Source of the DNA: Hyaloperonospora brassicae
Lineage: Eukaryota > Oomycota > Peronosporomycetes > Peronosporales > Peronosporaceae
DNA length: 64,000 nucleotides
Direction: 5' to 3'
Assembly: GCA_947650285.1 (NCBI GenBank)
Contig: CANTFL010000272.1
Coordinates: forward strand, 124,001-188,000
Shown here piece after piece: positions 13,265 through 25,628 of this stretch. Each line of letters opens with the position of its first letter. Within the stretch, counting starts at the first letter, position 1. The notes under the pieces are model-generated. The model did no database searches. It was not told the DNA's origin and saw nothing but the letters and a program-made list of their open reading frames with translations. The position numbers were made by a program, and so were the translations under genes.

Positions 13265-13466
13265 TATATGTGGTCGGTCTTGTCGAGCATACGACGAGAC
13301 ACACCCTATGTCGGTAGGGGGCCATCGTCGTACGAACGACCGACGCGGTCATAAAGGGATTGCAGATTCTCAATCCTCTCGCGCATCCTAGACGAGATGC
13401 GCGTCCTCCAGTAGGGCTGATTAAGGAGGTACGCCTCCGTGTCGGAGAGAACTGAGTTGTTAACAC
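12660..13466 (-). CDS. Antisense open frame in Gypsy A, predicted coiled coil
   Basis: An uninterrupted 268-codon frame runs antisense to the integrase-chromodomain part of element A. Its second half is highly charged and helical with heptad-like spacing, and it ends in DSTSGDAPRRT. Element B has a homologous antisense frame (52954-53466) ending in [11 protein letters not shown], with shared LNRHGG, RADST-type and ERGGYL/ERAGCL blocks. The sense frame here contains stops while the antisense frame stays open. Part of it overlaps the sense chromodomain, so some conservation could come from the sense strand. The function is unknown. Confidence 0.4.
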   Translation of the reverse strand: MLTTQFSPTRRRTSLISPTGGRASRLGCARGLRICNPFMTASVVRTTMAPYRHRVCLVVCSTRPTTYISSWERGSWLFEECGYPVTERDNLSLSLNRHGGSRYPLIGSVDHRVSPSNDVEEEKRPPPSRSTHHLDRYEMDRAIVELRDDLKHQRGRRYALTDSLRKHRKDRETDRAKDLAEYAAAQLQAERDVRVLVSKLATARGEILRLNGETSDVRIQVQRLERKRKKMMEVLERGGYLHNHHNHHNHRKKRVRTDSTSGDAPRRT

Positions 13467-13755
13467 AACTCAGACGCTTCTCTTCCCATGAGAGGAAATT
13501 TAAACCTGCCTCTCGAGATAATCGGTGCAATTTATACCATGCACCGACATGCGACTTCTGTTCAAACTTGCTGCGAGCAGCATCAAGTTTGTCCAGCCAC
13601 TACTGTCGACCAAAAGTCAAAATTTTGGCGATTAATGCGTACACGCCTGCACCAACGAGTGCGGGTCTTTCTTCTTGTTTAAGTGGAACCATCGATGTCT
13701 CAAAAAGACATCGATCTATAAGGATTCTTAGTGCGATAATACTTCGCACTGACAT
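13306..13755 (-). pseudogene. Antisense accessory ORF remnant in Gypsy A
   Basis: Reading the minus strand, fragments match the antisense protein frame of element B at 52301-52762: SAKYYRTKNP, HRWFHLNKKKDPHSL and then, after a frameshift, WLDKLDAARSKFEQ and WYKLHRLSREAG (B reads SAKNFRAEEDF, HRWYNGNQKRDKNSL, WLKKLEAIRIKFEK and RYRLHRFSSEAD). The frame ends at a TAG near 13306. No sense-strand coding is visible in this interval, so the protein-level match points to a genuine antisense gene carried by the family. This copy is broken. Confidence 0.5.
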
Positions 13756-14500
13756 CAAGACCATGGAGCTTCGATGAATCAAAGAGTAGGATCTGACAGC
13801 CCCCGATGGTATAACCGTACCACTCTCTCTGCTCTCAAAGATAGCATCCATGTCTTGCGCTCAGGAGCCGATTCGGGTAGCATCACAATCCTGATCCTCT
13901 TGCGTAGTGCCAACATAACCGGCACCACTACCACGTCTATGGCTACGGTGACTCCGAACGGAGTCATCGACACCCACATGAGAACTTATATCCTTTTGTT
14001 GCACGCTTGCCTCATCCTAATACAAGCGCGATCGGTTCGATCTCGGTGACGAGCTTTTGAACTCGTAGGATAAACCGAGCATCTCGTACCGCAGCTCTTT
14101 ATCGAGACTGCCGCGAGGTGCATCAGTCTTCGTTTCCGCGACCTTCCGGTCGGATTTCGGTCGGGCGGTGCGTCCGACTCGCCCTTATAGACCACGTCCA
14201 TGTCGGGGCCATGTTCTATGGGACTACCACATGCACCTGAAACTACGGGAGTTGCAGGCTTTTAGTCAGCAACAGCAGGCGGATAACAACCTGCTTCTGA
14301 ATCTTGTGCGTCTTGTTCGCCGGCTGCTCGGATGCGTGCAGCCGCTTCAGTAGCGGCCTTGCTTATCATAAGCTGCGAAGTGGAAATGGGAAGGAAAGAC
14401 CAACAAGTGCTCCCCGTCCCCAGAGCGTCAAGACGGTAGTCACTCTGTCACAACCAATCATATCATTTACTATACTGACTGATGTTTAAGGGAGGAGTGA

Positions 14501-14943
14501 TGTAACGGGGTGAGCTCGTTACATATAAATTGGTACGAAGTACCAATTTTTGAATATTATCTGTTTTGATAATATTCAATCAACATCACTCGAAATGAGT
14601 GATGTTGTCGGATTATTATCGCTAACGATTATATCCGTGGGAGGGTCCACTTCTCGGTTGATGTACGGTGTACATCTACCAACTCAACCACCAATCGCTG
14701 CTGGACGCGCGCAATGATGGTGAGAAAGGGACACACATAGGAGAAGATAGTTTAATATAGTTAGAGTAAGTCAAAAGATGATTTAATAACGTTATAACTA
14801 TATCAAATAAACAGTTCTACTTTTCCCCCAAGATACAGCTTTCGGGTTCTGTTTGCCTACCTCCATCTCAAATGCCCTGTGTACGCTTGTCGGTCACACG
14901 TCACCCTTGCGTTTAGTTCACGCAAGGGGTGTGCCCCGTTACA
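14501..14943 (+). repeat. 3' LTR of Gypsy element A
   Basis: It starts TGTAACGGGGTGAG directly after a polypurine stretch TAAGGGAGGAGTGA (14487-14500), the plus-strand primer, and ends GCCCCGTTACA. It shares the CTGCTGGACGCGCGCAATG core and the final CTTTCGGGTTCTGT block with the 5' LTR but is clearly diverged from it. Confidence 0.85.
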
Positions 14944-14999
14944 GGACAGGTTGGGACCTGCGATATCGGGTTAAAGTATGATGAACGAAGGGTACGAGT

Positions 15000-15990
15000 C
15001 CTAGAGACGGGGTTATTGACATGGTGAAGATTACATTAATGATCAGTCAATCAAGAAGTAAATCGCGATCAGCAAGGCGATCGCGATCAAAAGGGCGATC
15101 GAGATCGTGGTCGGCGATTAATATTGTGATCGCGATCAGGTTGGGTGGACCACGACAAGCGATCGCGATCGGAACAGTGTGTACCACACCATGTGAATTA
15201 CGATCAGCAAAACGATCGCGGTAAGGGGTTGATTGAGATTGTGATCAGTGACCAGGTAGGTGATCGCAATCAGGTTAATGTGTGGAGCACACCATGTGAT
15301 TTGCGATCAGCAAGGCGATTGAGATCGTGATCAGTGATCAGGTATGTAATCGCAATCAAAATAGTGCTATTTACGCCACACGATCGGCTACCAGAAGGGC
15401 GACTGCGATCGGATAAGTATATCAGGTGTGTGCCACGCAAGTACAAGATCGCTACCGTCTTGAGAGAGCGACATGTAGCAAAAGATGTCCAAGACATGGG
15501 GATAGGGATAAGGTTTTTGGGTTTGATTGGTTAACATTAAATACAGTTCAATTTGCTTCAAATTACACGTGTCGACTTCTCCTCCGGGTGGATCATTGGC
15601 CACCCGACGTCAAGAAAAAGTTACATACTATAATTAAACTGATACACCTGGATTGTTTCGCCAGGGATCAAGATATCTCAAACAACAGCCAAATGCGACT
15701 GGACGCAGAAAGCCTTTGTGGTTGAGGACCCAAGATCGCGAGACGGCTCAAGTGGGTAGAAGGCTCGAGAATCAAGGTCTACATTTGGACAAGGCGATCT
15801 GTGACAGATCAGGCTAACTCATATCGAGCACTCCACAAGCATACAAGTGATCGCGTGACGAATTCCACGTGATCACACCAACCCCGATCGTGGTGTGTAG
15901 ATTTTCACACTGTGATCGAATCTCGACCCACCGCATACACGGTCAAGTTTTCCATTGACACGAGTCCACCTGGAAGAGTGCAACCCGCCC
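15000..15990 (+). repeat. GATC-rich dispersed repeat, copy B, with palindromic GATCGCGATC arrays
   Basis: Between 15057 and 15430, three degenerate units of roughly 100-130 bp follow one another, each with CGATCAGCAARRCGAT and a later GATCGCRATCAGGTT-type block; the palindrome GCGATCGCGATC recurs. The following part (15500-15980) matches 1660-2120 in the same orientation. It begins almost directly after Gypsy A. No protein coding is visible. Confidence 0.6.
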
Positions 15991-18889
15991 GCATGGAGCA
16001 GTACTCCAATCCATGCCTTGCTGTTCAGTCCTATACTCATATTGTATACCCGTCAGTAAAGATGGCTTATGCTCCTCGTATCGACCTTAGGAGATGTCGG
16101 TTTTGGTCATGTACTTAGAATCTATGTTTATTATCTGTGCAGAATTTAATTTGACAAAAATTAGCCGTAAAACCGAAATACTTCTCGAAGAAAACGGTCA
16201 GTCCGCGAGTTGATAAACAGTGTTGATAAGACACGAGCACGCCCATCTACCGTGATCGACTACGGGATAGCTATAAATAAGCAATCTGATAGAATTATTT
16301 ACTTCACACAAAAATGCAGTCTTTATGCGACCGTCCTCGAGAAGGTCGAAGATGAAGTCATTTAAATAATTTCTATCATTCGACAAATACAGATAGAGGC
16401 GATACCGTGCGCGGAATAAATTACTAAGCGAAAACCGTTAAAAAAACCTTGCGAACACGGATAATTTAGCTCAAAGTGATGCTGATGTAGCCATAAAGGG
16501 TCTCTTTAAAGCAAAAAATAAGTTTTACGGACACGATGCTTACTCTTTAGTGCATCATGACACTTTTTGAACATTAACGGAAGTCGGAATAATTATTAAT
16601 GAAAACGACGACACGTATTGTGTCGCCGGCGACTTTTTCATGTACACTTTATCGTTTCGATGACGACCAATTTTTTGTCGGCAAACAGTTTAAGTGTTGC
16701 CGAAAATGAATCCATGGCATAATTTTTCATAGATACAATTCATTGATCATGCACACCCGCCTGTCGCACGCCATTAAAAAATAAGACGACGGGCGCTGAT
16801 GACCAGACCGCAAAGTGAAATCATCTTCTGGTGTTGGACTGCGCAGCCAAATTATAATTTCGACATCGCGGGACTGCGTCACAGACAACATGCGGTCATC
16901 TTCTTTCATACCTTGTAAAGAAATTTCTCAAAAAGAACATTTAAAACCTCCTCGTCATTATCACCAGTTGGTAAAGACTGATGAATGTCGTGAGAAATGA
17001 AGCAGGTTCATTATACAAGGAATACCATCTATTTAAGAAGAGATAGAGGAAACATTTATCCAGTTCATTCTTCATGGCAATGCATTTCTTGTCAATCGCT
17101 GAGTTATTGCACTCAGGTGTTTGCAGCTGACGCTACGATAACACTTAAGGCGCTATTTATCGTCTGTTTCATATTAGATTAGTGCGCTGCCAGTGGCAAT
17201 ATTGCTAGATCAAGGAAGAAGGGGATTACTATGTTTCGGATCGAAATTGCCACAGCTAAAAAATTTATAATAAATTTTCTGATATGTTCGAAAGCGTTTA
17301 GGGATGGGCGCTTTAAGGCCAATGATCATGTCTTTTTATAATGGTGTTGTAAAATGAACGGATTGATAGGCTTTGTTGCGATATGATTGTTTAAGCAAGC
17401 ATCCAATCCAAGGCCGTTCAATTGTACATTACATCGAGTGTCATAGTCCATCGGTGATCGCATTGATCGAACCTGGATCAAAACGTACGCAGATTCTTTA
17501 CCGATGGGGAAATCAGGAAAAAATAATTCATTAGCTTCGATACAGAATAATATTGAGGCAAGCGTACAATTTTTGCTCAAGCGTAAGTATAAGATCATCT
17601 CGGAAGTAAAGTTGTTAACTCACACATTCTTCTTTACTCCGATAAACTAATTCTGGAGGAGCACATCGACATAGTAGCTCGGTGCCTAATATCCCATCAA
17701 TCTCACTAGATATGTTGCACAATCTGTTGATGTGACAAAAGTTGTTTCTTTGCTCGTGTGGATGTTGGACCGAAAATCTTGGAGTATAGAAGGTGCTCGG
17801 ACCGACCGTAGTTTATCAGAAAGTTAAAAGCGGGAGTGTATGAAAAAAAGTTTAGAAGGTCCACCAATCGTTCTATCCTAAGCACTTGCATAATCCTGCT
17901 CCTCGATAGTAGAAAACACGGTGAGCATCGCACTAACGAAATATTTTTCAGTCTCCACATGCACCAACTTCAATATTAAAATCAAAGAGTGGCATTATTA
18001 GCCACCCTTACATCATGTAGTCTCGGGGTGATTATAGCTTTATACACACGATGTTACGTTATACGCATGACGAGGTGGTAGGAATTCCTTGTACATTCCT
18101 AATTGAAAGAATGGTTCTATATGACAAACAATCGATTATAATGCTTTCCTAATTATCTGCGTATATACCGGTAACGTTTCAGCTTTCAGCTTTACATATA
18201 TGTGCAATATCCGTCATCCGCCTACGGATTTTCACCCGCAGAAGATTTAGAAGTGTTGGTGACTCTCTCATATCTCCAGCTGCTGAATAACTACATGCAT
18301 AGGAAATGTCGACCTCAACTTCTTGTTCACACGAGGCACTAGCCTCACTATCTTGACGCATTATAAAAATCGGATCCAGTTCGATACCATCACGAGTGCC
18401 TTGATTTATGCAGTATCAACGGGAAAATAGCCGGAAATTGTCCTTAATTTCTATTATGTCCCTGTGCAAAGTAATTGACGCTAGCCACTCCCAGCATTGA
18501 GACATGTGTAACGCTTATCTCATTTATTCCATCGTAGATAAATTCGTTCATCGATAATTCGATGATAGCCCGTTCGTCCTAGCAATTACTGCTATCGGCC
18601 GAATATTATCAACGTACTCATGTTTTGGGTCAAGTAGAAGTTCTTCTTGACGTTGCTACTAGTATATCTGGATAAATATTTTTCGGTTAAGGCGTCCACA
18701 AATGCGTCATTACACAGTCATTTTCGAATTCGCAATCCGATTAAGTACCTACGCGCATACGGTTAAACATAAGTTAGCTAAGACATTGCATGTCTTTGTG
18801 ATGTATTGAAACAAAATTTCTCAGATCGATGGGAACTTATTACATCAACGTCTTCAAATTGTGGTAACGCTACCAAAGCGAGGCATTTT
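15991..18889. other. AT-rich region without identified genes
   Basis: Short open frames only, and none has recognisable domains. I see no terminal repeats or RNA genes in this interval. Confidence 0.45.
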
Positions 18890-19470
18890 ATTGCTCGACC
18901 TATAATTTATGTATTGCCGATATTGAGCAGCAGATTAATTTTTCCTTGGACACTGTCCGCTGGAAATGCATCCATGCCTCGGTCTACTCAGCTCGTTCGG
19001 GTATTGAAGTTTCGACGCTGCCTCTATATCAATACATCCGCCAGCAGATTGTTTCGCAGTCTAATCTTCAACTACACTGAGGTCTTTGGAATTCGTGCTG
19101 ATGACAGAACAACAACTGAATCCATCACAATCATTCAAGGAACTTTCAAAAGGTTAAAGCGCCTTAGAACGTTCATCGGATGGCATTCGAGGGATATGTG
19201 GTAGGTATCTTTCGGATCGATGCTGCCAGATAATCCATAGCTCGTACTTCCTGATTCAAGATACACCAAATGGCCTTTAATCGTTCAAGCAAATACATTA
19301 AGATGATGCCATTATCATACGGTCTATCGCTCAACGTGGAACAGGATCCCACCACACGGTTCTGCACAACTAAGATGCGCCATAGCAAGGCGAACCGTCA
19401 TCCTCGTGGGAGGTATGTACGCTCAACAAAATCAACATTTCGATTCTTTAGTGACCGGAATCGAGCAACA
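18890..19470 (-). pseudogene. Old Gypsy pol fragment (protease-spacer region)
   Basis: Read against element B near 56950-57460, blocks such as GCATCCATGCCTCGGTC, GGATCGATGCTGCCAG and CTCGTACTTYCTGA occur in the same order and orientation, covering the region around and after the protease. The frame is destroyed and there are no adjoining LTRs in the same orientation, so this is an old isolated scrap. Confidence 0.65.
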
Positions 19471-20246
19471 AATTTGATAAAAAAATTAAATTTGACAAGA
19501 ATTCGAAGTCTTAATGTACAATTACAAGATATATTGCAGGTAAGGTTCAACCTATCCTGATTAGCTGATACGTTACCAATTGTAAGATGGAACGAAGACA
19601 TACGGGCGTCATGTGAGATCAGCGACCGATGGCGACGCGTGCGACGAGGAGTAACGAACGCCATGTGGGACCGGTGTGTGTGTTTGGTGGTATAACGTAC
19701 GTCATGCGCAACTTGACCTGGTCAATTTTCAGTATCGGTCAACCGCATGTTTTAGTGCCTTCAGACATGAGTAATTAGCACAAAAATACTTGATTTTTAC
19801 TTCTACATCCTTATCACAAGTGCCGACCATAAGACTTATAATAGAATGATTTATTTGGCGCTCAACATTCAACAAAGTCTCCATGTGGCTTGGATATTGT
19901 TACTTGCAGCAAGCACAGATATTGTTAAATTCAGGTCGATTATCGTAAAATATATTGCTCGTTCTTTTGATCTAGCTCGGCCGGCTGGGCGCTCCGGCAC
20001 TTCTAAACCCGGGCATTTTTGACAATACAAATCGTCGAATCGGTGGCGGATATAATGTCGACTTCTTGGTCCTTTTTTGCCAACATACCATCGCTACGTA
20101 ATATAGTACGAAACAATGGATACGGGCCACTACATTCATAGACGTAGCGCACTTTCTTTTGACTTTATTCGTATTTCTGCTTTTTTTATCCTACGATCGA
20201 GGTTATATGCTACACACGTATAAGTCAATCGGTTCTGGACCTCGGA
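19471..20246. other. No gene recognised
   Basis: This interval between the pol scrap and the solo LTR holds no convincing coding frame. It may contain further diverged element sequence. Confidence 0.4.
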
Positions 20247-20672
20247 TGTAACGGGTAGCCCGTTACATAAAATTTTCATCAAGGATGAAATGACAATCGA
20301 GAATATGACGATCAATATTCTTTTAACAATATCACAGAGCATGATGATATTGTTGAAGATGACCGAAGAGTCTACTCATTGGTTGATATCGTGATGATAT
20401 CAACCCACCAATCGCTGCTAGACGCGCGCAATGGATGGTGAGTAGACGTCATCATGCATTTAGTTAGTCAGGTTAAACATAGACACAAGAGTTATAGGAC
20501 TTAATTATATCAATGACTGTTTTACTTTTTCTACGACTAGAGTTCTTCGCCATAGTCGTTCTATCTTCCTCTGTGTAATTCTACACATAGATGGTCACTG
20601 ACTATCACTACATTCAGTGATAGTAAACTCCGTACTGGTCAACCAGTACGTAGTCGTCAGTGCCTCGTTACA
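20247..20672 (+). mobile_element. Solo LTR of the TGTAACGGG Gypsy family with 5-bp target duplication
   Basis: A 426-bp unit starts TGTAACGGGTAGCCCGTTACA and ends GCCTCGTTACA. It carries the family core CAATCGCTGCTAGACGCGCGCAATG-like text in the middle. It is flanked on both sides by TCGGA (20242-20246 and 20673-20677), a perfect 5-bp target duplication of the kind made by retroviral-type integrases. No internal domain remains, so it arose by LTR-LTR recombination. It is in + orientation. Confidence 0.85.
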
Positions 20673-22423
20673 TCGGACCTCCTGCCGTCTTGGAAAAATA
20701 CAAAAACCCGTGTTGACGTAAATAGCCTGTCTTAGGGTCGAATCTTCCTTTTCTATCACAAATATCCCTTTTTTGAGCATGTCTATATCAGGTGGAGCAG
20801 AAAGGTTTTAAAGGGTAATCAATTAAACAGGAGCACCTCAATAAACGTGTGTATATAAAGAATGGCCGTGACACAACTCTCATATCATCGAATGTGCTGA
20901 GCGTAAGCGCGCACTTCCTGATTATAATTCGCCTAATCTTCAGGAGCTCGTATCGAGCTCCGAACTGTGCCCTTGGCGGCCCAATCTCTTATCTGGGCCA
21001 GTTTTCACGGTAACTAATGACCAAAATGAATGCATACGGTCTTGCTGCTTGAGCTCTAAGGTCAAATTTACGGCACGTCCAGTAAATTTTGACTGCGCGA
21101 AAGTGACTTTTATCTCTTCGCCAGTCAAAATACGAGCCCCTATGGGATATTAACTTGGCCTGGTAAATATCTAAGAATGAAATTAATAACGACAATATTT
21201 CAATTGACCCAGTTCTGGTGTCAACGACATATAACGAGTTCAGATCGCTGCAGGACGAAGGATCCCGCCAAGAACCAGCCTCGTCATGATTAATCACGCG
21301 ACCAACTTTCACTCTCAAACATATTTTTAGGGATAAAGTCGATCTACGTTTCAGTTCTACATCAACTATACCACCGTGCTGGAGCGCTTGGAACGAGCTT
21401 AATATTACACACAGGACAGATCCAAATGCGATCGTACGCCGCAATCATTAGAGGTAATAATCCAATTTGAGGTCACGAGAATCGTATGGAAGGCACCAGA
21501 TCAAGCACCCAGAGATTTTAATTACTCGAGGCGATCTTAAGGCATCTCATGGTGGCTTGTATTGAGGAAGGGAACAATGCTTGCGATTGCGCGAATGTTT
21601 GGGCAATTAAATCTGTATCATGACCTTTCAAGTTCATGTTGAGTTCAGTCACTTGTGGGTAGTTCAATTCGATCTACCGACAGTTACAAAAGATTTGAAA
21701 GAAAACATTTATGCAGATTTCTAGTACCCGCTACGATAGTCGGTCGTCTTGGTCCCAGTGTAGAGTCGGGTAGCCCGAGCAAATTTGCGCTGGTCCCCCC
21801 ACCTTAATTCAACTCCTTATCTCCTCTGAAATAATGTGCTCGACGACAAACTCGCATCACTCGTTGACACAAGCCACAGGATACCGACAATTTCCAGGTA
21901 CGTTCGAACAGCCCTCGTTCATAGTCAGAGTTGGCGACACTGATGTGGACCTCATAGGAATGCGTTCGACGGAGGCAGAAATTGCCAGCATTGTTTTTTT
22001 CATCAACCTAAAACATTTATGAAACATTGACGCTTGCTGCGCTTGCGTCTCGAATCCCCAGATTTAGTGTCTACTTTGGCCGCCGTTCGGAGAAAGCAGA
22101 GACATAATACTTCTTGAGTAAATTGTGTGCTGGCCAAATACATGACGCAGTTTTGTGTTTGTGGCGTTTATAATTCAATACTCTTTTTGTGCACTTGTCT
22201 GGTAAAAACTACGACAGAAGAATGACTATACGACGTTGCATAGACATTCTTATGGGCAGAGTATAAGTTTCTCGAGGAATAGAAATTGGGTACAATTTGT
22301 GTAGGTCCATTTCTGGTGAGTCAACTAGATTGAAACCCGTTGCTCATAGAAGCATGCCCTTCTCCCTGACAGCTACGGACATCTACAATGTCTCATCGTG
22401 TGATACTAAGATCTTCACGATAG
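20673..22423. other. No gene; contains a short piece of the dispersed repeat
   Basis: About 21730-21790 resembles the end of dispersed repeat copy A (GTCGGTCGTC and AGAGTCGGG words). The 151-aa minus frame at 20989-21444 has no recognisable features. Nothing else can be supported. Confidence 0.4.
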
Positions 22424-25400
22424 CTAGACATTCGTCAACATTCGACGCACACTTCGACGGCTGAATCTTCCATGTCGCCTGGGCGCAATTTGCAGCGTAC
22501 TTAATGTCCGGTATAAGTGGTATGTGTTGCCCTTTCGCCCTCTGAGCGCTGCATGTACCCGGGCTGGGCTGCTTGTCACGCCTGTCCTTCGCAAAGTGAT
22601 CCTAGTGAAGCTCGACGTCTCGGGCCAGCAGAATGGGACAAGAGGAGAGCGATTTTGGTGATCAGGAAATCTTATTGAGCGATTTCTTACCTCGAATAAG
22701 GTGTCTTCAATCAATTGCCCCATTGCTGGGAATAGGGTGGATGGGCGGATCCCACAGCACCTCACACCATCTTTCGTGAAAAACCATATGCGTGTTGCGT
22801 GCGACGGCTTAAGTTGAAGTGCGTCGGCGCTTCACTTCGCGCGCGGATCCTGGACAGGCTGCACCCCATACCACAAGACGAAACGCAAAAATTCGCGGAC
22901 CGATGGACGAGGGCAGGACGCAGCAGATCATTCACTATCCGGCCCAGTCTGGCCGCTCTTTTAGTTTGCTGTCGGTTCAGTGCCCCCATCATCTAGGTGT
23001 GAGCCGATGCAGTCAAAGCTATGAAACCGGCTTCGACACAGCATTTGATCGAGTCGCGCCATTCGAAGCTCGTTCGAGTGGTCGTCCTCACAGTGCTAAC
23101 CGTTCAGAAATAGCACACGTGGAAATGATATTGCGCAGCTTTTCTCGGAGACAAAGTTAACGAATCTCTTGTATCCACTACTACCACACAAGCAAGCGAG
23201 AGAAAGCGAATTGAATCGAAAACTCGATGCTTTCGTTACAGATGCAGCGAGCTGTAACGAAAGCATCGGAGTTTCGATTCACTACTAACTATATATATGG
23301 AGACTCCTTCCTGTCAGAAATTCTTGAAACGCGCGCGAAGTTTCGCACACGCACAGAAGTCGTAGTGGAAAACACGTACTCTCGAATATCAGCTCCAGTA
23401 GCGATCGCACACGAAAGCAACAGGGCGGAACTGTGCGTGCAGACACAAAGTCGAGTGACATCATGTTTTAGTACGGCAAGGGCGCATGTCAATGAAGAAC
23501 TGCACGTCCATCTCGGACCGTGTAGAAGAACGCAACGTCTACAAGAGCTGCTTTTTTTCGTCGCCTGTTCAGTGAAAAGGAAACAATGCATGCGTTGAGA
23601 AAGCGACCACGCCGACTGCACCGATCATGTCCATGTGCTTTGCGTCCAATAAGAAGGTTCAAGCCGGATGTGGAAAGCCGATCATAGCGCACGCGACAAG
23701 CTTCTACATTCTGCTGTCATGCTGAGCATCCAGTGCGAAGAAGCTAGCACGAGGACGCAATACGACCGCCTCACATGCAGAATTGCGTTGCATTAAAGGA
23801 TAAAACATGAACTGAAGAGATTGCAGCTCATATCTTCAAGCCTTAGGAGAGACGTAGCTGCTTCAACAGCGAAAGTGAGAGTGGGGAGGCGTCAGAAGGG
23901 GGGAAATACAAACAAACATGAGACCAGCATTGTCGATGAAGCGCACCGTGGAATGGCAGGGTCCACAAGTAGACACGAAGGCTGCGGTCGGGCAATGGTA
24001 GAAAGAACGAGAGTAGTGGTCAAAGCTAAATTTTGGCAAGCGATGTAGAGACCACACGTATCGACAACCATCTGTATCAAGGTTGCGGATCGACGTGTCC
24101 GTTTCGTCTCACTTTCTTGCGATGGCGATTACGCTACAAATGGCAACGGGACAAGGGAACCCGTGCGGCTACCAGCATTGCCGAAATCGTACGGCGACGG
24201 CCGTTTGTCCGACCTAGATAGTGTGGGATCCGGAACGCGATGTCAAATGGTCCCCAAGCGCGAATGAAACGTGGAAGCTCGAAAGATGAAGATCGTTGGA
24301 GCCCGAAGGAGCTGCGAGCTTGTGGCAAGGGATCTGTTGCGTTGGCTAATACGGTCGCGACAAGGCGTGTGTTGAGATTGTCGATGAACTACATTATTTG
24401 CATAGCGACGACCTCTCGCGTGATCGCCATTTGTGCTGTGTAGCGCTCGAAAAGCAGTTACCACGGTCGCATTGTCGTCAAAATAGATGATGGAAGACGC
24501 ACCCCGGCAAACGGCCAGCGCCTTGCTGGTTAGCATGCATCACTCGAGCTCCTAAAGTGCAACGGCTAAGGCGTCTCACTACGTTCGCTGTGACCCGCAC
24601 GTGGCACTCGACGTTACATTGGTCACGCGTCTGGACTGCATCGGCGTAAAATCCGAATATGACGTTGCGTTCGCTAGCGCCGTGCGGGCGGGCGGCAATC
24701 GGAAAACGTGGGTGGCACCTTCGATGCACGTAAGTGCGAATTACGGAGACGAGCAGACGCGACCGTACATGACGGAGGAGTGCCACTATAGTTGTCTGTG
24801 TCTGAAGCAATGATTGCTTCCTTGCCGACGTTCTGGCGCATTTGGCGCCAGCTCGACACGTGACTGACGGGATTTGGTGCCCACTTTATGGGTGGCCTCA
24901 ACATCGCTGACGTAGCCGTTAAACAAAACGAAGATATAGTACAAGTGTCCTTTCCGCCTCGTCTGTGAAAATCCGCACAAGAGGCGGACTTTGTATTTGC
25001 AGCAGCTACCACGTGTCTGGTCGACCTCGAAATTACTGCTCGTCTGCTAAATCGCGTCAAGCGACCAGCCGAGCTGCTAAAAACATACGGAGACCTGAAG
25101 AATGGATGGTCCGCCCTCTTCTCGCCCCGTTGTGCGCTACCTCGTTGTCAGTCAGTACTGACCGAGTCGCACGCGAGAGCTGTCATGCCCGACACGACGA
25201 GTTGTTTACAATCGGATTTGTGGCCAGTATTCGCGTGGTCGCTCTCTCTGTTCGTGGCTCTGGACTAGAGCGTTACTCACTTGGACGACTTGGCGACATG
25301 ACGTGACGTCTCATCTATCGCCCACTAGCTCAGGGCTGAACAACGGGTTTCGTACTTGCCGAGCTGGGTGAGTAAGAAACTATGAATAGCGCATAATAAG

Positions 25401-25628
25401 AGCCGTCAGAGAGTGCGATGCATATAAAGTCAAAGGTACTTGCAACTACTAAGCGGTGAACGACCATTCTTGAGGCAGGAAACAACAGCCAAAGCGACAA
25501 AGAAAGAGTTGGACGTACTTTCGAGAGTACCAGTAGTCAGAAGCGCAGGGCAAACGCGACCTACCGCACTATCGAACTTGCCATCTGCGGCTTCCAAGCG
25601 CACCCGCGTTTCACATCCGCGCAACGAC
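22424..25628. other. GC-richer degenerate region, probable retroelement debris
   Basis: Many short overlapping frames on both strands have no start-to-stop gene. Faint resemblances on the minus strand to Copia-type reverse transcriptase/RNase H text near 24300-24950 (such as WRQMRQNVGKEAI and IYFDDNATVV) are too weak to assign. This may be old Copia sequence upstream of the kelch gene. Confidence 0.3.
23221..23273. repeat. Long perfect-stem hairpin
   Basis: ATGCTTTCGTTACAG (from 23227) is followed after a 10-nt loop by CTGTAACGAAAGCAT (from 23252), and the pairing continues outward into CTC/GAG with one bulge, giving about 21 paired bases. It lies in no recognisable gene. It could fold as an RNA hairpin or mark an element end. 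Confidence 0.6.

Larger units (their letters stand above)
6795..14943 (+). mobile_element. Ty3/Gypsy LTR retrotransposon A (chromovirus-like, decayed)
   Basis: An 8.1 kb element is bounded by LTRs 6795-7262 and 14501-14943, both beginning TGTAACGGGGTGAG and ending GTGCCCCGTTACA. Internal order is primer site, gag, -1 frameshift signal, protease, reverse transcriptase, RNase H, integrase, linker and chromodomain remnant, with an antisense reading-frame module at the 3' end. Gag and Pol are broken by many stops and frameshifts, and the two LTRs differ in length (468 and 443 bp) and sequence, so the insertion is old. The flanking five bases (GATCA and GGACA) do not form a clear target duplication. 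It is the same family as element B (51331-59298). Confidence 0.9.

Noticed and set aside
18890..20672. 18.9-19.5 kb pol scrap and the 20.2 kb LTR as one truncated element
   Set aside because: The pol scrap is in minus orientation while the LTR is in plus orientation with its own perfect target duplication, so they are separate events.
24240..25060. Copia reverse transcriptase/RNase H remnant on the minus strand
   Set aside because: Only scattered short resemblances in changing frames; not enough to call.
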